Source: CAZAGT01 sp964484515 (lineage in GTDB: Bacteria > Desulfobacterota > DSM-4660 > Desulfatiglandales > HGW-15). Taken from it: 6,454 bases of DNA. The position numbers were made by a program, and so were the translations under genes. Shown here piece by piece: positions 1 through 4,435 of the stretch (position 1 is its first letter; every line of letters starts with the position of its first letter). The notes beneath the pieces were generated by a model. The model made no database searches. It was not told the origin of the DNA and saw only the letters and a program-made list of their open reading frames with translations. The DNA is taken from contig CAZAGT010000302.1 in NCBI GenBank assembly GCA_964484515.1, forward strand, positions 1 to 6,454. Reading direction: 5' to 3'.

Positions 1-62
1 CCTTCGGCTTTGCTCAGGGCCGTGAGTCCTTCGACTCTGCTCAGGACCGTGAGCCCGTCGAA
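1..62. repeat. Tandem 27-base repeat with palindromic TTCGAC/GTCGAA element
   Basis: Two consecutive 27-base units (1-27 and 28-54) match at 23 of 27 positions, and a third partial unit begins at 55. The second unit and its continuation form an imperfect hairpin: TTCGAC (30-35) pairs with GTCGAA (57-62) and GCTCA (39-43) with TGAGC (50-54), leaving a 3x2 internal loop and the 6-base loop GGACCG. Palindromes of this TTCGAC..GCTCA type recur between genes in many bacterial genomes and are usually treated as dispersed REP-like elements. The window edge cuts the array, so more units may lie upstream. It sits just before the first gene; whether it acts on that gene (for example as a terminator of an upstream transcript) cannot be told, and no T-tract follows. 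Confidence 0.7.
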
Positions 63-96
63 CGGCAGATGGGCGTTTTCCGACAGCCTCAACTGT

Positions 97-103
97 AGGA
101 GGT
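97..103 (+). promoter_or_regulatory. Strong Shine-Dalgarno for the dehydrogenase gene
   Basis: AGGAGGT lies 7 bases before the ATG at 111, near-ideal spacing and complementarity to the 16S rRNA tail. It fixes the start at 111; the ATG at 106 is in another frame and too close to the site. Only about 35 bases separate the repeat at 1-62 from this site, so no promoter could be assigned here. Confidence 0.85.
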
Positions 104-110
104 AGATGCC

Positions 111-1439
111 ATGGTACATGAAAAGCTCATCCAAAGAGAACAAGACGGCAATCCGATTCGCGTGGCCATTATCGGTGCCGGGCACATGGGAGGGGGCACG
201 GCCCATCAGATTTCAAGGATGAAAGGCATAACGACGTCGATCTTGGCGGAATTGGATGTGAATAAGGCTCTCCACGTCTTTGAGACCAGCGGAATTTCGA
301 AAGACAAGGTCCTTGTCACAAACAACCCGAATGAGGCCCAGGATGCAGCCCTGAAAGGAAAACCGGTGGTTACAGAGGATGGCGAACTTGCCGCCAAGGT
401 GGACGCCATAGATGCCGTTGTGGAGGCCACCGGGCTTCCTGAAGTTGGTGCCCGGGTCGCCTATGCGTCGATTATGGGTGGCAAGCACACGGTGATGCTG
501 AATATCGAGGCTGACGTGGTTATTGGCCCCATTTTGGGGAGGTTGGCAAAAAACGCCGGCGTCGTCTATTCCATAGCGGCAGGAGATCAACCCGGAGCGA
601 TCTGTGAACTTTACGATTTTGCCGCCTCGTTAGGCTTCGAGCTCGTTACGGCCGGCAGGGGCACATGGTCGAGGCCGGGATGCCACTATTTAACACCGGA
701 CAGTTTCAAGGACCTGGAAAAGGAAATGGGTGGCAGCGCGAAGATGTATTGCACATTCCATGATGGTACGAAACCGAATATCGAAATGGCGGTAACAGCC
801 AATGTACTGGGCCTGGTTCCGGATGTGAGGGGAATGCACGAACCGTTCGTCTACGTGGATGAGTTGCACACCGTTTTCAGCCTTCAAGAAGACGGCGGCA
901 TTCTGTCCCGGAAAGGTGTCGTTGAGCTGGCCAATCAGTACAATGCGGAGGGGGAGCAGATCTTCAAAGGAACCGTCGGTCAGGGAGTATTCTTGGTTGT
1001 TACCTCGGATCACCCGGTTATTCAGAAGAACATGCACCATCTCTTCCGGAGTATCAAAGGGGCAGGTCCTAACTATGCCCTGTATCGTCCCTATCATCTG
1101 ACATGTGTGGAAACACCCAATTCTGCTATTCGTGCCTGTCTTTACGGCGAAGCCACCGGGACACCGAAAGAAAAGCTGATAACTGAAGTCATCGCAGTCA
1201 GCAAGAAAGGGCTAAGGGCGGGAGAAATCTTGGATGGCGGCGGTGGATATACGGTCCATGGTCAAATTGAGCTGGCAGAGGTGGCACGGAATGAAGATCT
1301 TCTGCCATTGGGGTTTGCATATGATATCCCGTTGATTCGCGACGTTCCCAAAGATAGTCCTATCAGATACTCAGATGTGAAGCTGAATACAGACTCGTTT
1401 ATTTATAGGCTGAGACAACTTCAAGACGAGATATTCTGA
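111..1439 (+). CDS. NAD(P)-dependent oxidoreductase, homoserine dehydrogenase-like with SAF domain (COG4091 type)
   Basis: A 442-residue cytoplasmic protein without signal peptide or membrane segment. The N-terminus carries a Rossmann dinucleotide-binding motif, VAIIGAGHMGGG (residues 18-29, glycines 22, 24, 27), followed by a homoserine-dehydrogenase-like core: VDAVVEATG-like strand (about 100-108), NIEADV (131-136) and GDQPGAICEL (158-167). Residues about 362-424, starting AVSKKGLRAGEIL, resemble a SAF domain. This order is that of COG4091, 'predicted homoserine dehydrogenase with C-terminal SAF domain', and the length is normal for it. The family is not true homoserine dehydrogenase: it lacks the ACT domain, and its members are generally thought to act on other small hydroxy- or branched sugar-acid substrates; the substrate here is unknown. 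The gene is complete, with a strong ribosome site, and stands alone: 799 bases separate it from the next gene. Antisense and alternative-frame ORFs inside it are shadows. Family call is firm, function open. Confidence 0.85.
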   Translation: MVHEKLIQREQDGNPIRVAIIGAGHMGGGTAHQISRMKGITTSILAELDVNKALHVFETSGISKDKVLVTNNPNEAQDAALKGKPVVTEDGELAAKVDAIDAVVEATGLPEVGARVAYASIMGGKHTVMLNIEADVVIGPILGRLAKNAGVVYSIAAGDQPGAICELYDFAASLGFELVTAGRGTWSRPGCHYLTPDSFKDLEKEMGGSAKMYCTFHDGTKPNIEMAVTANVLGLVPDVRGMHEPFVYVDELHTVFSLQEDGGILSRKGVVELANQYNAEGEQIFKGTVGQGVFLVVTSDHPVIQKNMHHLFRSIKGAGPNYALYRPYHLTCVETPNSAIRACLYGEATGTPKEKLITEVIAVSKKGLRAGEILDGGGGYTVHGQIELAEVARNEDLLPLGFAYDIPLIRDVPKDSPIRYSDVKLNTDSFIYRLRQLQDEIF

Positions 1440-1562
1440 CTCTTGAGCGGGTATTGATCGCCCTGAACACGATGCCTCGCTCGAGCCAAGTTAGCGTCAG
1501 GGAGTCCCGACACCCAGCGACTATCCGACCGCCTTACCTCGCAACCACCGCATTCGAGACCG

Positions 1563-1604
1563 TTGCACAAGAACCTGTGCATGCCAGCACAGGGAATTGT
1601 GCAA
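1563..1604. repeat. 42-base near-perfect inverted repeat (hairpin) with symmetric GAA/GAA internal loop
   Basis: TTGCACAA (1563-1570) is the exact complement of TTGTGCAA (1597-1604), and CCTGTGC (1574-1580) of GCACAGG (1587-1593). Between the two helices each arm has GAA (1571-1573 and 1594-1596), giving a symmetric 3x3 internal loop that could form G.A pairs, and the apical loop is ATGCCA. Fifteen base pairs in this span are far beyond chance. No T-tract follows, so it is not a classical terminator. It may be an operator, a structured RNA element, a REP-like sequence, or an end of a decayed insertion sequence: GAGACCGTTGCACAA at its left edge looks like some IS5-group ends, but no matching partner end is visible. 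Confidence 0.75.
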
Positions 1605-1972
1605 ATGATTGCCTCCGGTTCATATCTCTTCACGCGCTATCCTGAAGAATGGGTTATGAGAACGGCCCCAAACCCTCACCACACGCAGCTCTTGACGCCC
1701 ATTGACGTACTTGCCGAAAACGAGGACATCGATGGCACGAAACTTGAGTAAAAAACATCCGCCCAAAAGACTGGCCTCCCCCATGAGACTAAAGGCTCAA
1801 TATCAAATTCTTACTAACCCTTAATCTTGCAAAAACAACACGGTGGAAAGTGTAGGAAGGCAGTGATAACAAGGTCTTTCGCCATTCCTGGAGGTTATCC
1901 TGGATTTCAGCGTCGTTGAGATCTGAGCGGAACGTAAAAGACGACCTGTTGCATCCCTAAACTAATTTTTGC

Positions 1973-1992
1973 GGACGGGTACCGTCTTTTTT
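1973..1992 (+). terminator. Compact rho-independent terminator candidate
   Basis: GACGG (1974-1978) and CCGTC (1982-1986) form a 5-bp GC-rich stem, extendable by one G.U pair, with the 3-base loop GTA, followed at once by six T (1987-1992). The stem is short but the shape is right. It lies more than 500 bases after the dehydrogenase stop and upstream of the promoter candidate at 2126, so it could end dehydrogenase read-through, end a small RNA, or act as an attenuator. The upstream AAAAGACG (1936-1943) is the exact complement of CGTCTTTT (1983-1990), which would compete with this hairpin. Confidence 0.5.
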
Positions 1993-2125
1993 CCAATGAA
2001 GTCAGGAATATCAGCCCGCCCTACAAGATGTTGGCGGGTAAAGCTCGCGGTCGTCCTGACGCGTCGGCGCTTCATCCTTAACGCTCGGATCCGGAGTATT
2101 CAGGGTTTTTCCCTTGAAGTTGTGA

Positions 2126-2154
2126 TTGACACACAAGGCGACATCGCCTATACC
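2126..2154 (+). promoter_or_regulatory. Sigma-70-type promoter candidate for the PilZ-methyltransferase gene
   Basis: TTGACA (2126-2131) is a perfect -35 hexamer, followed by a 17-base spacer and TATACC (2149-2154), which matches the -10 consensus at four of six positions but lacks the final T. Transcription would begin near 2161, leaving a leader of roughly 78 bases before the ATG at 2239. The spacer contains a perfect dyad (2137-2148), so repression or activation at this site is plausible. Calls are by eye. Confidence 0.45.
2137..2148. promoter_or_regulatory. Dyad GGCGA-CA-TCGCC inside the promoter spacer (possible operator)
   Basis: GGCGA (2137-2141) and TCGCC (2144-2148) are exact inverted copies separated by two bases, exactly abutting the -10 hexamer candidate. 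Such a site would be covered by a small dimeric regulator competing with RNA polymerase. The binding protein is unknown. A short palindrome of 10 paired bases could also arise by chance. Confidence 0.3.
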
Positions 2155-2224
2155 CGAGCTCCAAAATAGGGAATCGTTATTGCCTTCTAATCACCGTACC
2201 GCAAGCAACATCTCAACAGCCCAC

Positions 2225-2229
2225 GGAGG
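2225..2229 (+). promoter_or_regulatory. Shine-Dalgarno deciding the PilZ-methyltransferase start
   Basis: GGAGG lies 9 bases before the ATG at 2239 and 18 before the in-frame ATG at 2248 (Met4), so 2239 is the better start. Confidence 0.75.
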
Positions 2230-2238
2230 TTCATCTTC

Positions 2239-3942
2239 ATGTTCGAAATGGTCAGTTCTTTTGAGGATACCCGTAAAGCGCGCAGAAAAAGTCAGAGGCA
2301 CACCACGTGCAGGTTCGACGAGGATCGGGCGGACTACCGGGTCTATGAGATGTCGGCCCATGGATTTTCTTTCCTCTGCTCGAAGGAGGCGTGCATTTTC
2401 AAGCGGGGGGTTGAGATCAATAAGGTCGCCATTGCCAACGGTGAGGGGAACAAGATCATAACAGGCTCAGGCTCCGTCATCCATGTCACGGAATTCGATC
2501 ATGACCACATGCGAGTCGGCGTCCGTTATGGGAGAAAGATTCTGGATCGCACCATGACGGGCAAGATACGGGTGCCGCGACGCTTTCCGCAGGTCAAACT
2601 GGATGCCCTCTTGAGGCTCTCACACAATGGAGACAAGCCCCCGTTGTCGGGAGTCATCATCGATTTTACGGCTGCGACCGCCCGTATCGGGTTCAATGGG
2701 GATACAACGGCTCAGGTGGCGCTGGGGGATGAAGTGGGCATTATCGTCAGCGCGGCGGAAACCGTCCTGCTTGACACGAGGGCCCATGTCATTCGAATCG
2801 GAGGGCAGGGAAAAGAGATCGCGGTTCGATTCCTAAACGACTTCCTTGACCTATCACGGGCTGAATCCATTTCAAACGCCCTTCAGAACAGGTCGGCTCT
2901 CTCATCGCGGTTGGGCTCACTGGGATGCTTTGCAGCGGTCGATGAGACCTTCAAGGCCCTGATTTGCGACTGGCGGATGTACTTGGCGCGCTTGAAGCAC
3001 GCGCTCGACAAGGAGGAGGCCAAGAAACTCTACCGGAGTGCATCGGAACAGGAATTGTTCTTGCGTGGAATCGAAGAGGAGATCCTGACGGATATGATGG
3101 GCTATCTTCAAAGGCTAAATACGATCGCCGATCATCTGCCTGCAGAAAAGGGCGAGATCTATAAGGAGTATTTCAGGGAGAACCTGCGGCCTTTCCTGCG
3201 GACGTCACCACTTATGGCCGGGATCATAGACAAAGAGCACGGGTATTCAGGTGATTTTGAGACCGTTAAGCAGTTCTTTGAGAATCCGTACAGCGGTGAG
3301 TCTTTGTTCGGCAAGGTCATAAACAAATTTCATTTCAGCACGGATGCCCTGCTGGCGCATCAGGAGCGGATCGATTTTCTCTATGATGAACTCTGCGCAG
3401 CCTACCGTGAAGTCTCGGAAGAGTTTTCGTTCCTGTCGTTGGGCTCCGGAGCGGCTGAGGAGGTCCTACGCTTCGTGGAAAGGAACGGATTGGGGAAGCC
3501 GATCCAGGCCACGCTGCTCGATGGGGATGCCCACGCCTTGGCCGATTTTTCGGAACGGCTGCAATACCTTGGCGGCCGCAACTTCACGGCGGATTTGATC
3601 AATCAGAACGTCGTGGAGCTGATTCGAAACGGGAGGCGCGAGTCGATTGGAAAGACGTATCACCTGACGTACTGCGCGGGGTTGTTCGATTATCTCCCTC
3701 CGGGTATATGCAGACGTCTGGTCCAATACATGATCGATCGTACTCAGAAGGGCGGCAGTTTGATTGTCACCAACGTCCACAGGAATAACGAGATGCGGCA
3801 CTACATGGATTACTGTGGCGGCTGGCAGATCATTCACAGGGATGAAGGAGAGCTTGAAGGGCTCGTGCCGTCAGGGTATCAGACCGAACTGCACTACGAC
3901 CAAAACCGAACCAATATCTTCCTCAAGGTCCTCGTCGCTTAG
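2239..3942 (+). CDS. Tandem PilZ-like / SAM-dependent methyltransferase fusion (PhcB / EF 3-OH-PAME biosynthesis type)
   Basis: A 567-residue cytoplasmic protein. Residues about 12-100 look like a PilZ barrel: RxxxR (R16, R20), then EMSAHG (37-42) in place of [D/N]xSxxG, ending VGVRY (93-97). Residues about 108-200 form a second PilZ-like barrel: RVPRR (111-115), IIDFTAATARIGF (140-152, the usual final Gly of the motif is Thr147), ending IAVRF (194-198). A helical region (about 230-395) contains GYSGD (335-339) and SLFGKVINKF, typical of proteins annotated as extracellular factor 3-hydroxypalmitate methyl ester biosynthesis. The C-terminus is a class I methyltransferase: FLSLGSGAAEEV (398-409), LLDGD (426-430, acidic end of strand 2), YCAGLFDYL (478-486) and GGSLIVTN (505-512). 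PhcB of this broad group makes fatty-acid methyl ester signals in Ralstonia. I infer c-di-GMP-responsive methylation of a fatty-acyl substrate; the first PilZ is the likelier ligand site. Domains are well supported, substrate and ligand are not. Confidence 0.8.
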   Translation: MFEMVSSFEDTRKARRKSQRHTTCRFDEDRADYRVYEMSAHGFSFLCSKEACIFKRGVEINKVAIANGEGNKIITGSGSVIHVTEFDHDHMRVGVRYGRKILDRTMTGKIRVPRRFPQVKLDALLRLSHNGDKPPLSGVIIDFTAATARIGFNGDTTAQVALGDEVGIIVSAAETVLLDTRAHVIRIGGQGKEIAVRFLNDFLDLSRAESISNALQNRSALSSRLGSLGCFAAVDETFKALICDWRMYLARLKHALDKEEAKKLYRSASEQELFLRGIEEEILTDMMGYLQRLNTIADHLPAEKGEIYKEYFRENLRPFLRTSPLMAGIIDKEHGYSGDFETVKQFFENPYSGESLFGKVINKFHFSTDALLAHQERIDFLYDELCAAYREVSEEFSFLSLGSGAAEEVLRFVERNGLGKPIQATLLDGDAHALADFSERLQYLGGRNFTADLINQNVVELIRNGRRESIGKTYHLTYCAGLFDYLPPGICRRLVQYMIDRTQKGGSLIVTNVHRNNEMRHYMDYCGGWQIIHRDEGELEGLVPSGYQTELHYDQNRTNIFLKVLVA

Positions 3943-4044
3943 CTCATGACTGAGAACTCGCGCAAAAGTCACTCCGCATTCTCACATCCCATCTTCAGGT
4001 CGTCCCTGGCCGAGCCTCAATCATAAAATCCTCAAAACAGCTTT

Positions 4045-4074
4045 GCGATTCTCGTGGCTTTGCTCAATCGCCAC
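4045..4074. promoter_or_regulatory. Two overlapping dyads, possible enhancer/activator site
   Basis: GCGATT (4045-4050) is inverted as AATCGC (4066-4071), and GTGGC (4054-4058) is inverted as GCCAC (4070-4074). The two interleave and share two bases, so as RNA they would be mutually exclusive or pseudoknot-like. As DNA, the GTGGC-N11-GCCAC dyad lies roughly 190-210 bases before the inferred sigma-54 start, a usual distance for a bacterial enhancer-binding protein site. The function is inferred from position only. Confidence 0.3.
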
Positions 4075-4240
4075 AACCTGAACTGCGCAAATGCGGGCGC
4101 CAATTCTGTGAATCCGTTTTTCCTCGAACCCTAAGGCTGTTGCGGATGATGGGCGCTTCGGATCTGGAATTCACCCAGCTTCATGTGACGACATGGACAT
4201 GCATCGCTGCGCCCGCCTCTAGGAGGTCACCTTTTTTCGG

Positions 4241-4256
4241 TGGGATGGCAGTTGCT
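4241..4256 (+). promoter_or_regulatory. Sigma-54 (-24/-12) promoter candidate for the acyl-CoA ligase
   Basis: TGGGATG-N4-TTGCT matches the sigma-54 consensus TGGCACG-N4-TTGCW at all but two of the twelve defined positions, including the essential GG (4242-4243) and GC (4254-4255) at the required spacing. Transcription would start near 4267, giving a leader of about 170 bases before the ATG at 4436. Sigma-54 promoters need an enhancer-binding activator; none is encoded in this window. The match was found by eye and without a background score. Confidence 0.45.
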
Positions 4257-4283
4257 GCAAGGGCTACAGTATATACGCGGAAA

Positions 4284-4302
4284 AATGCCAAAAAAAGGCA
4301 TT
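4284..4302. repeat. Hairpin AATGCC-(A)7-GGCATT in the ligase leader
   Basis: A perfect 6-bp inverted repeat (4284-4289 and 4297-4302) encloses a loop made only of seven A. As RNA it is a hairpin with an exposed poly-A loop shortly after the inferred sigma-54 start; as DNA it could be a protein site. It has no T-tract and is not a terminator in either direction. Confidence 0.45.
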
Positions 4303-4340
4303 GAAATGCGAGCTCAGACCCCGTGAGTAAAAGGGTGAGC

Positions 4341-4379
4341 ATAGAGGTTTCGCCGGCCGCAGCAGCTCTATTCTTTTTG
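4341..4379 (+). terminator. Weak terminator- or attenuator-like hairpin before the ligase
   Basis: ATAGAG (4341-4346) pairs with CTCTAT (4366-4371) across a 19-base GC-rich loop containing GCCGGC, and is followed by TCTTTTTG. The stem is weak and the loop large, so termination would be inefficient. Its position about 60 bases before the ligase ATG would suit attenuation of the leader or arrest of read-through. Confidence 0.25.
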
Positions 4380-4423
4380 TCTTTGTCGAGGGGGTATGAT
4401 ACAAATTCCGAGAGGTTTAAGGC

Positions 4424-4429
4424 GAAGGG
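4424..4429 (+). promoter_or_regulatory. Ribosome-binding site of the acyl-CoA ligase
   Basis: GAAGGG lies 6 bases before the ATG at 4436, with another purine-rich AAGG just upstream (4419-4422). It is weaker than the other two sites in the window, but no better start is nearby. Confidence 0.5.
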
Positions 4430-4435
4430 TCCAGC

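Larger units (their letters stand above)
1440..2238. other. Long gene-free region between dehydrogenase and PilZ-methyltransferase
   Basis: Nearly 800 bases without a convincing gene. Short ORFs of 60-70 codons occur on both strands (for example 1454-1645, 1563-1751, 1969-2169 on +, 1421-1633 on -) but none has a good ribosome site, recognisable domain or protein-like composition. The part from about 1740 to 1860 is visibly richer in A and T. The interval does contain ordered structure: a 42-base hairpin at 1563-1604, a self-complementary block ending in a terminator-like hairpin at 1865-1992, an inverted repeat at 2015-2038 (CCCGCC/GGCGGG, 12-base loop), and a promoter candidate at 2126-2154. 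No clear terminator directly follows the dehydrogenase stop. A decayed gene or mobile-element remnant is possible but not demonstrable by reading. Confidence 0.6.
3943..4435. other. Gene-free region upstream of the acyl-CoA ligase
   Basis: Nearly 500 bases with no credible ORF on either strand. It contains overlapping inverted repeats (4045-4074), a sigma-54 promoter match (4241-4256), and two hairpins (4284-4302 and 4341-4371) within the inferred leader. No clear terminator follows the methyltransferase stop. The length and the content suggest that the ligase is transcribed from its own regulated promoter rather than from the gene before it. Confidence 0.6.

Noticed and set aside
1..62. CRISPR array
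   Set aside because: The units are directly adjacent without spacers, imperfect, and no cas gene is present.
690..1097. 135-codon antisense ORF within the dehydrogenase gene (and others at 213-590, 206-430)
   Set aside because: They lie opposite a clearly conserved coding frame, have no recognisable domain and no ribosome site; antisense shadows of codon bias.
1563..1751. 62-codon ORF in the first gene-free region, and neighbours 1454-1645 (+), 1421-1633 (-) and 1969-2169 (+)
   Set aside because: No ribosome site, unusual composition, and the starts fall in hairpins; the 1563 ORF begins inside the inverted repeat. Its end (from about 1659) looks somewhat more protein-like but matches nothing I recognise.
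1865..1992. Known riboswitch (cyclic-di-GMP or cobalamin type)
   Set aside because: The characteristic conserved cores of these classes are not seen; only generic complementarity and a terminator are.
3466..3837. 123-codon antisense ORF in the methyltransferase domain, and the + strand ORF 2126-2461
   Set aside because: Both overlap the well-supported 567-residue frame, and their translations show no protein-family signal.
4269..4276. GTATATAC as a -10 region
   Set aside because: No -35-like hexamer at suitable spacing; it coincides with the expected start region of the sigma-54 candidate.
4371..4400. Sigma-70-like promoter with TATGAT (4395-4400) before the ligase
   Set aside because: The -10 is good, but the best -35 at 18 bases is TTCTTT, and it would leave a very short leader; the sigma-54 match is better.
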